Shown: positions 17,540 through 26,984, numbered from the stretch's first letter. The stretch: DNA of 64,000 bases from Halobaculum limi (GCF_029490015.1 NZ_CP120468.1:682001-746000), one strand, 5' to 3'. Program-made: numbers and translations. The notes: generated by a model not told the origin, from the letters alone.

Positions 17540-19231
17540 ATGCGACGACCGGCCCCGCCAACGCTCGCGCGACTCGCCTCGTTCGTGATGGCGGTCGTAC
17601 TCGTCTGTTCTGCCGTCGCCCCGGCGCTCGCGGCCGCCCCGGTCGCGGCCGGGTCGACGACCGCCGACACCGGGTCGGCGGCGACCTCCGCACAACAGAC
17701 CGCGCCCTCCGACCCCGACAGCGACGTCATCGGCTGGGAAGATGGGTACTGGCACAACGAGAGCATCGACGTCGACCAGTCCGACGGCTTGACCGACGCG
17801 GAACTCGACGCCTTCGTCGCCCGTGCGATGGCTCGCGTCGAGTACGTCCGACAGGCCGAGTTCGACAAGACCGTCCCCGTCTCCGTCATCTCCCGCGAGG
17901 AGTACCGCAACCGCTCCAACGGCGGCGGCGACGCCAACCGGACGGAGTTCAACCGCTGGAACGACCAAGTCTGGGAGGGCCTGTTCATCGTCGGTGAGTC
18001 GACCGGGTCCGGCGAAGCGCTGAGCCAGACCACTGGCTCCTCTGTGCTCGGCTTCTACTCGCCCACTCGCGACGAGATCACCATCGTCACCGATTCGCCC
18101 GACTCGCCGACCATCAGCAACGCGACGCTGGTCCACGAACTCGTCCACGCTCTCCAGGACCAGCAGTACGACCTGACGAACGCGACCTACCGCGGGACGA
18201 CGCAGGACGGTGACCTCGCTATCTCGGGCGTCGTTGAGGGCGAGGCGAACTACATCGAGGCACGCTACGCCGAACGGTGTGGCGCAGAGTGGGACTGCGT
18301 CGAGACGCCCAGTTCCGGCAGTAGCGGGAGCAGCGGTCCCGGCCCGAACCTCGGCGTCCTGCTGACGCTGTTGAATCCCTACTCCGACGGTCCCGTTTAC
18401 GTGGCCGACATCGTCGAAGAGGGCGGCTGGGAGGCGTTCGACGAGGCGTTCCGCAACCCGCCGACCTCCTCCGAGCAGGTGATTCACCTCACCGACGACG
18501 AGCCGACACCCATCGAGTTCACAGACACCGGAACGAACGGCTGGAGCACGTTCCCCCGCGACAACCCGCAACTCGGACAAAACGGCTCCGACACGGTCGG
18601 TGAGGCGTCCATCTACGCGATGTTCTGGTACCAGGCTCGCGAGTACGGCGCGGACACCATCAACCCCAACAGCCTGTTCCAGACCGACGCCGAGTACGAC
18701 ACGTACAACTACGACGCCGAACCGTCCGAGGGCTGGGGTAACGACCGCCTGTTCCCGTACCGCAACGGTGAGGGTGACGACGCCGAGTACGGCTACGTCT
18801 GGATCACCGAGTGGGACACCCGCGAAGACGCACGCGAGTTCCACGACACGTACCTCCGAATGTTGGAGGCGCACGACGTCGAGCGTACCGACGACGGCTA
18901 CCTCGTCGTCCCCGACGGTCCCTTCGAGGACGCGTTCCTCGTCCAACTGAACGACACGCGCGTCACCATCGTCAACGGGCCGACCGTCGACGACGTACAG
19001 GACATCCGCCCGGGGCTGGCCCCACAGTCGGCGACGACGACGCCGGCCTCGACCGTGACCGCCGCCAGCGCCGACACGACTGAATCGTCGAGCGACACCA
19101 ACGCCGACGCGACCACCGCCGCGGACGACGACACCGACACGCCAACCGAGACGACCACACCCGGATTCGGGGTCGCTATCGCCGTCGCGGCTGTCGCGGC
19201 ACTCGGCGTACTCGCACGCCGTCGCCGGTAA
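17540..19231 (+). CDS. Hvo_1808-family surface protein with HExxH and PGF-CTERM
   Basis: Secreted 563-residue protein. It has a Sec signal peptide (about 1-33, VLVCSAVAPALA), a large ectodomain, a Thr/Ser/Asp-rich stalk (about 490-535) and a C-terminal PGF motif, hydrophobic helix and RRRR, which is the archaeosortase A sorting signal. The zinc motif HELVH (H199, E200, H203) is followed by HALQDQQ and by VEGEA (E233), the pattern of a gluzincin-type neutral metallopeptidase. Many N-x-S/T sites suggest N-glycosylation. The paralogue immediately downstream shares the full ectodomain. Family function is not established; protease activity is inferred from the motif. Confidence 0.88.
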   Translation: MRRPAPPTLARLASFVMAVVLVCSAVAPALAAAPVAAGSTTADTGSAATSAQQTAPSDPDSDVIGWEDGYWHNESIDVDQSDGLTDAELDAFVARAMARVEYVRQAEFDKTVPVSVISREEYRNRSNGGGDANRTEFNRWNDQVWEGLFIVGESTGSGEALSQTTGSSVLGFYSPTRDEITIVTDSPDSPTISNATLVHELVHALQDQQYDLTNATYRGTTQDGDLAISGVVEGEANYIEARYAERCGAEWDCVETPSSGSSGSSGPGPNLGVLLTLLNPYSDGPVYVADIVEEGGWEAFDEAFRNPPTSSEQVIHLTDDEPTPIEFTDTGTNGWSTFPRDNPQLGQNGSDTVGEASIYAMFWYQAREYGADTINPNSLFQTDAEYDTYNYDAEPSEGWGNDRLFPYRNGEGDDAEYGYVWITEWDTREDAREFHDTYLRMLEAHDVERTDDGYLVVPDGPFEDAFLVQLNDTRVTIVNGPTVDDVQDIRPGLAPQSATTTPASTVTAASADTTESSSDTNADATTAADDDTDTPTETTTPGFGVAIAVAAVAALGVLARRRR

Positions 19232-19280
19232 CCGAGCGGTCGACACCTGACCGAACCCTTTTCGCTCGTTCGTCACCTGT

Positions 19281-20705
19281 GTGTCACCAACAGTGCGAAC
19301 AGCCGTCGCCGCCGTCCTCTTCGCCGCGATGCTCGTCCTCGCCGGATGTAGCGCCCCGGCCGCCGGGCCGACGACCGCCGAGTGGGCGTACCCCGACGAC
19401 CCGCCGACCGACCGCCTCGGCTGGGAGGCCGGCTACTGGTACAACGAGAGCATCGCGGTCAACCAGAGCGACGGCCTCGACGCGGCCGAACGCGAGGCGC
19501 TCGTCGCGCGGACGATGGCTCGCGTCGAACGCATCAGGGGACTGGAGTTCCGCGAGTCCGTCTCCGTCGAAGTGATCAGTCGGGCCGAGTACCGCAACCG
19601 CTCGGTGTTCGGGCACGAGCGTTCTGCCGAGTACGAGGCGTGGCACGAACAGGTGTGGGAGGCACCGTTGCTCGTCGGCGAGGACCGCGCCGTGAGCGAG
19701 GAGTTCGACGCACTGTACGGCGGGGCGGTCGCGGGCTACTACTCGCCGTCCAGCGATCAAATCGTGATCGTCTCCGACGCCGACGAACCGCAGATACACC
19801 GCGCGACGCTCGCACACGAACTCGTCCACGCACTCCAAGACCAGCACTTCGGCTTCGCCGGGAGTCGCTACCGTGACCTCGGCTTGGCCCACCGTGGACT
19901 CACCGAGGGTGACGCCCGCTACGTCGAGATACTCTACGAGCGACGGTGTGCGGCCGGAGCCAACGAGACCACCGAGGACGGCGATCCCGGCTGGAACTGC
20001 GTTCCCCGCCCCGACCGCTCGGGCGGTAGCAGCGGCGGTGAACCGGTGAACAGTGGACTGTTCGCATACATCTATCAGCCGTACGCCGACGGCCCGGCGT
20101 TCGTCCACAACCTCCGCCAGCGCGGCGGGTGGGAGGCCGTGAACGCCGCATACGACCACCGCCCCCACTCGACCGAGCAGACCATACACCCCGACCGCTA
20201 CCCCGACGAACAGGTGGCGTTCGTCGAGGTTCCCGACCGGACGAGCGACGGGTGGGAACGCTTCGAGGTGAACACGCCCACCGAGCGCCTCGGCGAGACG
20301 GGGCTGTTCGTGATGTTCTGGTACAACGACTACGCCGGCGACGGCTACCGGACGAGCGACGACCCCTTTTCGGCGTACAACTACACCGCTGCGCCCGCCG
20401 ACGGCTGGGCGGGCGACCGCCTCGTTCCGTACCACAAGGGGACGGGCGAGGACGCCGAGTACGGCTACGTGTGGGCGATCAGATTCGACAGCGCCAGCGA
20501 GGCCGACGAGTTCGCCCGCGCGTACCGCACGATGCTCCAACTCAGACTCGGCGCACGCACCGTCGACGCACGGGCGGGCATCTACCGCATCCCCGACGGG
20601 CCGTTCGCAGACGCCTTCCGCGTCGACAGAGACGGCGACCGCGTCGTCATCACGAACGCGCCGACGGTCGACCAGTTGACCGACGTGCACGCACCGCCCG
20701 AGTGA
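19281..20705 (+). CDS. Hvo_1808-family lipoprotein with HExxH
   Basis: Paralogue of the upstream gene, 474 residues with a GTG start. It lacks the PGF-CTERM tail and instead has a lipobox (LVLAGC, C23), so it is anchored by lipid. The ectodomain keeps HELVH (H179, E180, H183), HALQDQHF and TEGDA (E209), and shares GYWYNESI, YSPSSDQIVIVSD, YADGPAFVHNLR and AEYGYVW with its neighbour. The spacer to the upstream gene is 49 bases and contains TTTT, so separate transcription is possible. The tandem arrangement indicates duplication followed by a switch of anchor. Confidence 0.86.
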   Translation: MSPTVRTAVAAVLFAAMLVLAGCSAPAAGPTTAEWAYPDDPPTDRLGWEAGYWYNESIAVNQSDGLDAAEREALVARTMARVERIRGLEFRESVSVEVISRAEYRNRSVFGHERSAEYEAWHEQVWEAPLLVGEDRAVSEEFDALYGGAVAGYYSPSSDQIVIVSDADEPQIHRATLAHELVHALQDQHFGFAGSRYRDLGLAHRGLTEGDARYVEILYERRCAAGANETTEDGDPGWNCVPRPDRSGGSSGGEPVNSGLFAYIYQPYADGPAFVHNLRQRGGWEAVNAAYDHRPHSTEQTIHPDRYPDEQVAFVEVPDRTSDGWERFEVNTPTERLGETGLFVMFWYNDYAGDGYRTSDDPFSAYNYTAAPADGWAGDRLVPYHKGTGEDAEYGYVWAIRFDSASEADEFARAYRTMLQLRLGARTVDARAGIYRIPDGPFADAFRVDRDGDRVVITNAPTVDQLTDVHAPPE

Positions 20706-20780
20706 GGCCGACGCGCTCTCCGTGCGACGACGGTTCTCCGAGTGCGTGACTTTTTGCGTCGCCCGGCCGAACGCCGTCTA

Positions 20781-21941
20781 ATGACTTCCTCGCCTCGCAG
20801 CTTCGACATCGTCGGGGCCGACGCCATCCGTGACGGGTCGGCGACCGACGCCTACTTCGAGCGAACCGTCGAGACCCTCCGCCACGCCGACCGCAATCCC
20901 GAGGTCGTCGCAGAGGTGACTGCAGACCAGTTTCCAGACGGCTCGTTCGAACTCCTCGCGGGCGTGAAAGACGCCGCCGCACTCCTGTCGAGTCGCGACG
21001 TGACCGTCGACGCCCTGCCGGAGGGGACGTTGTTCGACGGCGGCCCGGTGATGCGAATCGAGGGGCGCTACCTCGACTTCGCGGAACTGGAGACGTCGCT
21101 GCTCGGCTTCCTCTCGCACGCGTCCGGCGTCGCGACGGCGGCGCTGGAGTGTCGTCGCGCCGCCCCCGACGCGAACCTCCTGTCGTTTGGGGCACGCCAC
21201 GTCCACCCCTCCATCGCCGCGATGGTCGAACGCGGGGCGCTCGTCGCCGGTCTCGACGGCTTCTCGCACGTCGCCGCCGGCGAGGTGCTCGGCCGCGAGC
21301 CTTCGGGGACGATGCCGCACGCCCTCCTCCTCTGTTTCGGGCGCGGCAACCAAGAGGAAGCGTGGCGAGCGTTCGACGAGGCGGTGCCCGAGTCCGTCCC
21401 CCGAATCGCACTGTGTGACACCTTCTCCGACGAGAAAGACGAGGTGCTACGCGCCGTCGAGACGTTGGGCGACCGCCTCGACGGCGTGCGACTCGACACG
21501 ACCGGGTCACGGCGCGGTGATTTCCGACATATCATCAAAGAGGTACAGTGGGAACTCGACGCCCGCGGCCACGGTGACGTGGACGTGTTCCTCTCGGGCG
21601 GCCTCGGTCCGACCGAACTGCGCCACCTCCGCGACGTCGCCGACGGCTTCGGCGTCGGCGGCTACATCTCCAACGCCGACCCCGTCGACTTCGCCCTCGA
21701 CATCGTCGAGGTGGACGGCGAGGCGGTCGCCAAGCGCGGGAAACTCTCCGGCGTAAAAGAGGTGTACCGCACGCCCGACGGCGGCCACCACGTCGGCCTG
21801 CGCGGGCGCGACGGTCCCGAGGGCGGTCGGTCGCTGCTGCAGCCGTTGGTCCGCGACGGCGAGGTGGTTCGGGAGTTCGACCTCGACGACGCAACCGGAC
21901 GTGCGCTGGCGGACGCGGCGGCGACGGAGTTCGGGGAGTAA
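20781..21941 (+). CDS. pncB: Nicotinate phosphoribosyltransferase
   Basis: Enzyme of 386 residues that joins nicotinate to PRPP, forming nicotinate mononucleotide for NAD synthesis. Family segments are visible: FSHVAAGEVLGREPSGTMPHALLLCF, LCDTFSDEK, VRLDTTGSRRGD, DVFLSGGLGP and the C-terminal KRGKLSGVKEVYR. The length and order fit the archaeal short PncB type. The start at 20781 is chosen because the upstream extension overlaps the TTTTTG box about 30 bases before it. Confidence 0.92.
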   Translation: MTSSPRSFDIVGADAIRDGSATDAYFERTVETLRHADRNPEVVAEVTADQFPDGSFELLAGVKDAAALLSSRDVTVDALPEGTLFDGGPVMRIEGRYLDFAELETSLLGFLSHASGVATAALECRRAAPDANLLSFGARHVHPSIAAMVERGALVAGLDGFSHVAAGEVLGREPSGTMPHALLLCFGRGNQEEAWRAFDEAVPESVPRIALCDTFSDEKDEVLRAVETLGDRLDGVRLDTTGSRRGDFRHIIKEVQWELDARGHGDVDVFLSGGLGPTELRHLRDVADGFGVGGYISNADPVDFALDIVEVDGEAVAKRGKLSGVKEVYRTPDGGHHVGLRGRDGPEGGRSLLQPLVRDGEVVREFDLDDATGRALADAAATEFGE

Positions 21942-22064
21942 CTCGACCACGGGTCCGACGACCGGAACGAACCGGAACAACGCGCATCGAAGTCGGTCGC
22001 TGTCCACGAGCGAAGTGCGTCGCTGGCGGCGGAAGTTCGGAAGAAGCCGAGTCGGTCGGTGTCG

Positions 22065-22667
22065 TTACAGTTGTTCGATGGAGCCGCCGTCTTCGCGCTC
22101 TCGGAACACCTGCCCTTCGATGAGCGTCACCATCGTCTCCTCTTCTTGCCACGCCAGCGGCGAGAGGCCGGCCTTCCGGCAAACCCGCGAAAGGAACCGC
22201 TCTTTGCTCCAGTTGTTCTCGACGGGGATGGTCGGGTACAGCCAGCCGTGTTTGCCGTCGCGGTCGATGGCGACGCCGTGGCGGCCCAGTTCCAAGTCTT
22301 CGACTGGGTCGTTGGTGAGCGTGACGTTCGAGACGACGCAGGTTGAGATGAGAACGGAGTCGAGTTCTTTCGGTTCGAGTTCGGAGCCGCCGGAGTCTTT
22401 CGAGGCGGCCTTGATGGCCGCGTCGACGATGGCGTGGCCGAGTTGGTCTTTCCCCTTATACGACCCCGCACAGCCACGCATTCGCCCGCGCCCACGTGTC
22501 GACTGCAGACGGACGAACGCGCCCGTTCGTGCATAAAACGCATCGCGCATACTACCCGGCTGTTCTCGCTGGCCCTGGAGTACGAACGCCTCCACCGACT
22601 CCCGGGCGAGTTCGACCGCGCGTGCACCATCCTCGTATGAGATCCGCACGGTCTCCGCTTGGGACAT
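22065..22667 (-). CDS. AMMECR1 family protein
   Basis: Conserved protein (TIGR00296 type) of 200 residues found in archaea and eukaryotes. The hallmark RGCAG (in RMRGCAGS) and the downstream ELDSVLISTCVVSNV, IDRDGKHGWLYPTIP and FLSRVCRKAGLSPLAW segments are present. The function is not established, though a role in RNA or redox chemistry has been proposed. The start MSQAETVRISYEDG at 22667 is chosen because the TATA box at 22716-22721 leaves about a 20-base leader. It is divergent from rnpB. Confidence 0.88.
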   Translation of the reverse strand: MSQAETVRISYEDGARAVELARESVEAFVLQGQREQPGSMRDAFYARTGAFVRLQSTRGRGRMRGCAGSYKGKDQLGHAIVDAAIKAASKDSGGSELEPKELDSVLISTCVVSNVTLTNDPVEDLELGRHGVAIDRDGKHGWLYPTIPVENNWSKERFLSRVCRKAGLSPLAWQEEETMVTLIEGQVFREREDGGSIEQL

Positions 22668-22715
22668 ACTCGTACTGAGGACTGTCCCGACTTGAAGCCT
22701 TCCCTCTTCGTGCGG

Positions 22716-22721
22716 TATATT
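22716..22721 (-). promoter_or_regulatory. TATA box for the AMMECR1 gene
   Basis: On the minus strand the sequence GAATATACC lies about 50 bases before the start codon at 22667, leaving an mRNA leader of roughly 20 bases. Confidence 0.4.
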
Positions 22722-22798
22722 CACACACTAACGCGGCACGAGCCTCGTGCCCCCCGTTCAGCGACCGCTCGCTCACGGGGGCACTCGTCCCCGAACTG

Positions 22799-22804
22799 TT
22801 TATC
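22799..22804 (+). promoter_or_regulatory. TATA box for RNase P RNA
   Basis: TTTATC at this position lies about 27 bases before the predicted RNA 5' end, the normal spacing for an archaeal TATA element. Confidence 0.45.
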
Positions 22805-22827
22805 AGCGAGAGCCGTCTACCTCGAAC

Positions 22828-23290
22828 CGGCAGAGGGAGCCCGACCCCCGTGTGCCCGAGGCGACGACGGCGCATGAGGAAAGTCCCCCCACTCCTGGAC
22901 GGGCGACCGGGCGCAAGCCCGGAGTCGGAGACGACTGGCTCTGGAACAGCAACGAGACCCCCCGCCCCGACCGATGAGGTGCGGCAGACGACCGCTTCGG
23001 CGGTCGTCGCCGGCGTCCGTGGTGACACGGACGCGCGAACCGACCCGAGAGGGAAGGCAGCTAACCCACCGAGGGCCCCGCGGCACACGCCGCCGACGGG
23101 CGGGAACGGATGGAACGGCGAATCCTCGCCGGTGCAAGCCCGCGTCGACGGGCGGCCGCCGTGGCCGCCCCGATGGTAGTCCGGGTCCCCGCACGGTTCG
23201 CCGTGCGACGACGGGAGACTCCCGAAACGACGCGGACGCTCAGCCGAATGTCGGGCCGAACAGAAGGGGGCTTACTCCCCTCAGCCGCTA
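22828..23290 (+). ncRNA. rnpB: RNase P RNA component
   Basis: Catalytic RNA that trims the 5' leader of pre-tRNAs. The universally conserved 5' element GAGGAAAGTCCCCCC (22876-22890) and the 3' element ACAGAAGGGGGCTTAC (23260-23275) pair to form P4. GCAAGCCC loops occur at 22913 and 23135. A terminal helix P1 can form between GGGAG (22835-22839) and CTCCC (23275-23279), extended by CGGC/GCCG. About 460 bases is a typical size for haloarchaea. The exact ends are estimates; a hairpin at 23285-23303 may define the 3' end. Confidence 0.9.
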
Positions 23291-23303
23291 CCCTCGCTAG
23301 CGG
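23285..23303 (+). terminator. Possible 3' hairpin of RNase P RNA
   Basis: CCGCTA (23285-23290) can pair with TAGCGG (23298-23303) around a 7-base loop, directly after the conserved P4 3' strand. It overlaps the end of the proposed P1 helix, so it may be a termination or processing signal. It is not followed by a T run. Confidence 0.3.
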
Positions 23304-23462
23304 CCGCACTGGGTCGTGTCGCCCGAACACATCGCTGTGGATTCGAGCCGCGTAGATTCACGTTTCTCCAGAGTAGGACGGTGCAACTGTGTCTGACGCC
23401 GGTCGTGCGAACGTCTGACACACAGCCGGCTAACTAAAAGGGATGGAGGTCCTACTGGGGGT

Positions 23463-23756
23463 GTGGACAGCAGAGAACTCACGGCGGCCCTCGAGCGCGA
23501 GTTCGGGGGTACCGAGGCGGCACGCCGCACCGTCGCTCGGCAGGCACGGGACCTCGCTGATTCCGGGAAGATCGACGCCGACCGCGGCCACGAACTCACG
23601 ATCGCGGACGTCATCGAGAACCTGGACGACGCGCCCGACGACCGCACCCTCGTCGAGCGATGGAACTGGTGGCTCGGCTCACTCGAGACCGCCTACGGCG
23701 GCTACGAACGGTTCACGGTCCGGTTCGTCGACGACGGCCCGGACGTAAACGCGTAG
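23463..23756 (+). CDS. Small conserved acidic protein
   Basis: Cytoplasmic protein of 97 residues (GTG start at 23463). It is predicted mainly helical, with RRTVARQARDLADSG and a WNWWLGSLETAYGGYERF aromatic segment. No domain is recognised. The upstream spacer holds a CTAACTAAAAG box about 30 bases before the start, supporting real transcription. Codon use and acidity match the neighbours. Confidence 0.6.
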   Translation: MDSRELTAALEREFGGTEAARRTVARQARDLADSGKIDADRGHELTIADVIENLDDAPDDRTLVERWNWWLGSLETAYGGYERFTVRFVDDGPDVNA

Positions 23757-23932
23757 CCGCGCGTCTCGGCCGCGTCCCCGCTTCACGCCCCCCTCCGCGC
23801 ACCGGTTCCCAGCGCTCCGATCGCCCACCACGGCACCACACGGTCGATAGCCGACGGCTCGGTCGCCGAGCATCGAGACCAGAGAGGGCCGACTCCCGAA
23901 TCCTTTTCGTCCGCGCTGACGCGGGACTGTGT

Positions 23933-24859
23933 ATGGACATCGAACCCGGCGAGTACGCGCCAGTTCCCGGCTGTACGGATCTTTACTGCGTCGACACCGG
24001 GATGTACGGCACCGTGAACTACGGGGCGGTGTACCTCCTCGACGCCGAGCGTCCGGCGGTCATCGACACCGGCATCGGTAACAATCGCGAGTACGTCTTC
24101 GACGCTCTCGACGACCTTGGGATGCGTCCAGCGTTCATCCTCCCCACGCACGTCCACCTCGACCACGCTGGCGGCGCGGGCTTTCTCGCCGAACGGTACC
24201 CCGACGCGACGGTGATGATCCACGAGTCGGGCCGGGAACACCTCGTCGACCCGACGCGCCTCGTCGAGGGGACGAGAGCCGCCGTCGGCAACCAGTGGCG
24301 CTTCTACGTCGACCCGAAGCCGATCCCTGAAGAACGAATCGAGGCGTTGTCGGGCGGCGAGACGATCGATCTGGGCGACCGCGACCTCGACGTGCATCAC
24401 GCGCCGGGCCACGCCCCCCATCAGGTCATCTTCCACGACCGCGGCGACGACGTGGTGTTCACCGCAGACGCGGCGGGCATCTACATCCCCCAACTCGACG
24501 AAATTGCACAAACGTCGCCGCCGTCGCGGTTCGACCTCCACGGCTGTCAGGCCGACGCCGACACCATCCGCGACCTGGACCCGCGATACCTCTGTTTCGG
24601 TCATTTCGGCCCCCGCGAGTTCGACGACGAGATGCTCGCGGAGTACAAGCGAACGCTCTCGGAGTGGGTTGAGGCTGTCCGGCAAAAACGCGAGGAACTC
24701 GGCGACGACGAGGCCGTCCTCGACCACTTCGCCGAACACGCGCCCGAAGACCACGTCGAGGTGTGGGGCGAGGAGAAGGCCCGTGAGGAAGAACGCCTGA
24801 ACGCGCGCGGCGTCCTCGGCTACCTCGACTATATGGAGAAACAGGGGAAGACGATCTGA
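23933..24859 (+). CDS. MBL-fold metallohydrolase
   Basis: Metallo-beta-lactamase superfamily protein of 308 residues. The zinc motif THVHLDHAGG (HxHxDH) is followed by ligand segments HHAPGHAPHQVIF, FTADAAG and FGHFGPREF, so both metal sites are complete. Family enzymes include glyoxalase II-like thioester hydrolases, and it sits just before a long-chain acyl-CoA ligase, which could hint at an acyl-CoA related thioesterase role; that is inference. The start at 23933 lies 28 bases after a CCTTTTCG box; a longer frame has an Arg-rich nonsense N-terminus. Confidence 0.87.
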   Translation: MDIEPGEYAPVPGCTDLYCVDTGMYGTVNYGAVYLLDAERPAVIDTGIGNNREYVFDALDDLGMRPAFILPTHVHLDHAGGAGFLAERYPDATVMIHESGREHLVDPTRLVEGTRAAVGNQWRFYVDPKPIPEERIEALSGGETIDLGDRDLDVHHAPGHAPHQVIFHDRGDDVVFTADAAGIYIPQLDEIAQTSPPSRFDLHGCQADADTIRDLDPRYLCFGHFGPREFDDEMLAEYKRTLSEWVEAVRQKREELGDDEAVLDHFAEHAPEDHVEVWGEEKAREEERLNARGVLGYLDYMEKQGKTI

Positions 24860-24916
24860 ACAACCAGGGCGACGCCCCGAGAAACCCGAGACAACGGGGG
24901 TCGAGTGGGGACCGAC

Positions 24917-24922
24917 TTATTA
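24917..24922 (+). promoter_or_regulatory. TATA box for the acyl-CoA ligase gene
   Basis: TTATTA centred 27 bases before the ATG at 24946, consistent with a leaderless transcript. Confidence 0.45.
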
Positions 24923-24945
24923 GGGGTGGCCCGACAGGAAGGGCT

Positions 24946-26871
24946 ATGGACTGGCGGCAGGCCGAACGCGAGTACGACCCGGGTGTGACCCGGGACTCGC
25001 TGGCGGCGACCTTCGACGCGAGTGCCCGTGAGCACGCCGACCGAGTCGCACAGCGATACAAAGGCGGGGTGTACGACCGCTCGCTGGTGTCGGCGGGCGT
25101 CATCGACGCCGCACCGACCGGCGACTACGCGGACCTGACGTACGCCGAGATGCGCGACATCGTCCGTCGCCTCTCGGCTGGCTTCCGCGAACTGGGCGTC
25201 GCGCCCGGCGACCGCGTCGGCATCTTCGCGGACACGCGGATGGAGTGGGCTCACAGCGACTTCGCCATCCTCGGCGCGGGAGCGGTCGTCACGACCGTCT
25301 ACACCTCCTCGTCGACCGGGCAGGTGCGGCACCTCCTCGACGACCCCGGTGCGTCCGGCGTCGTCGTCGAGAACCGTGACCTCCTCGACCGCGTCCTCGC
25401 CGTCGAAGACGACCTCGAGTTGGAGTTCATCGTCCTCATGGACGGCGGTGAACACGACCGCGACGACGTGTACACGCTCGGGGAACTCCACGACATCGGG
25501 GCCGAGGTCGACCCCGGCGATGGCTGGGTCATCGACCGCGACCTCGACGACCTCGCGAGTCTCATCTACACCTCCGGCACGACCGGCCAACCGAAGGGTG
25601 CAGAACTCACCCACCGCAACTTCCTCGCGAACGTCGACCAGTGCGTGCGACGGTTCGGTGACCGGCCCGACAAACCCGACGACGTACCGGTCGTCGACGA
25701 GACGACGACGACGCTGTCGTTCCTCCCACTGGCGCACGTGTTCGAGCGACTCGGCGGCCACTTCATGATGTTTGCCGTCGGTGCGGCCGTCTCGTACGCC
25801 GAATCGCCCGACACGCTCCGCGACGACTTCGGTCTCGTCCGTCCGTCGACGGCGACGAGCGTCCCCCGCGTCTACGAGAAACTGTACGCCGCGATCCGCG
25901 AGCAAGCGTCGGAGTCGCCCGTCAAACAGCGTATCTTCAACTGGGCCACCGACGTCGGCCGCGAACACCACCGCGCCGACGACCCCGGGTTCTCGTTGCG
26001 GACCCGCTACGCGCTGGCGGACAAACTCGTCTTCTCGACGGTGAAAGAGGCGCTCGGCGGCAACATCGACTTCTTCATCTCCGGCGGCGGGTCGCTGTCG
26101 GCGGATCTGTGTGAACTGTACCACGGGATGGGACTGCCCATCCTCGAGGGGTACGGCCTCACGGAGACGTCGCCGGTCGTCACCGTGAATCCGCCCGAGA
26201 ACCCGCAGGTTGGCACTATCGGCCTCCCGGTGTACGACGTGAACGTGCGCGTCGACGACGCCGTCGGCGGTATCGAGGGCGGTGAGGTGGGCGAACTCCT
26301 CGTGCGTGGGCCGCAGGTGTTCCGTGGCTACCGCAACCTCCCGGAGGAGACCGAAGCCGCGTTCACCGAGATAGACGGCGAGAAGTGGTTCCGAACCGGC
26401 GACGTGGTCGAGATTCGCGACGACGACTACATCCAGTTCCGCGAACGCGCCAAGCAACTGATGAAACTCTCGACGGGCAAGTACGTCCCGCCGGGTGCCA
26501 TCGAGGACGCGTTCGTCTCCTCGGAGTACGTCGAACAGGCGATGGTCGTCGGCGACGCCAAGAAGTTCGTCTCTGCGCTCATCGTCCCGCACTTCCCGAC
26601 CGTTCGCGAGTGGGCCGCTTCGGAGGGGTACGACCTGCCCGACGACCCCGCGGCCGTCTGCCGCGACGACCGCGTTCGGGAACTGATCGACGAGGAGGTC
26701 GACCGCGTGAACGACCGCTTCGAGTCCCACGAGACGATCAAGCGGTTCAGACTGGTTCCCGAGGAGTTCTCGGAGGACAACGACCTGCTCACGCCGACGA
26801 TGAAGAAGAAGCGGCGCAACATCCTCGACCGCTACGCCGACGAAATCGGCGACATGTACGCCGAGGCGTGA
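24946..26871 (+). CDS. Long-chain fatty acid-CoA ligase (AMP-forming)
   Basis: Adenylate-forming enzyme of 641 residues that activates a fatty acid with ATP and CoA. Motifs in order: IYTSGTTGQPKGAEL (phosphate-binding A3), YGLTETSPVV (A5), KWFRTGDVVE (A7), KLSTGKYVPPGAIED (A8-like), and a C-terminal LTPTMKKKRRN with the Lys-rich A10 region. The length and the AMP-binding insertions match the FadD15/ACSL-type group. Haloarchaea have little fatty acid synthesis, so the role is probably in beta-oxidation of imported lipids. Confidence 0.92.
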   Translation: MDWRQAEREYDPGVTRDSLAATFDASAREHADRVAQRYKGGVYDRSLVSAGVIDAAPTGDYADLTYAEMRDIVRRLSAGFRELGVAPGDRVGIFADTRMEWAHSDFAILGAGAVVTTVYTSSSTGQVRHLLDDPGASGVVVENRDLLDRVLAVEDDLELEFIVLMDGGEHDRDDVYTLGELHDIGAEVDPGDGWVIDRDLDDLASLIYTSGTTGQPKGAELTHRNFLANVDQCVRRFGDRPDKPDDVPVVDETTTTLSFLPLAHVFERLGGHFMMFAVGAAVSYAESPDTLRDDFGLVRPSTATSVPRVYEKLYAAIREQASESPVKQRIFNWATDVGREHHRADDPGFSLRTRYALADKLVFSTVKEALGGNIDFFISGGGSLSADLCELYHGMGLPILEGYGLTETSPVVTVNPPENPQVGTIGLPVYDVNVRVDDAVGGIEGGEVGELLVRGPQVFRGYRNLPEETEAAFTEIDGEKWFRTGDVVEIRDDDYIQFRERAKQLMKLSTGKYVPPGAIEDAFVSSEYVEQAMVVGDAKKFVSALIVPHFPTVREWAASEGYDLPDDPAAVCRDDRVRELIDEEVDRVNDRFESHETIKRFRLVPEEFSEDNDLLTPTMKKKRRNILDRYADEIGDMYAEA

Positions 26872-26941
26872 ACGGCGGCCGCCGCTTGTCGCGCCGGGGT
26901 AAGCGTTGACCACCGCGGCGTCTCCGTCTGCAGTAGTCGCC

Positions 26942-26946
26942 TTTTT
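26942..26946 (+). promoter_or_regulatory. T-rich promoter box for the antiporter
   Basis: CTTTTTC lies about 27 bases before the ATG at 26971 of a four-codon reading frame that runs into the antiporter start (see findings). Confidence 0.35.
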
Positions 26947-26973
26947 CCGGGTCCACCCACAGCGAGTGGTATG

Positions 26974-26980
26974 GAGGTGA
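26974..26980 (+). promoter_or_regulatory. Shine-Dalgarno site inside a 4-codon mini-ORF
   Basis: GAGGTGA is a good match to the anti-SD of archaeal 16S rRNA and lies 4 bases before ATG 26985. It is embedded in a tiny frame ATG-GAG-GTG-AGG-TGA (26971-26985) whose stop shares one base with the antiporter ATG. Confidence 0.5.
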
Positions 26981-26984
26981 GGTG

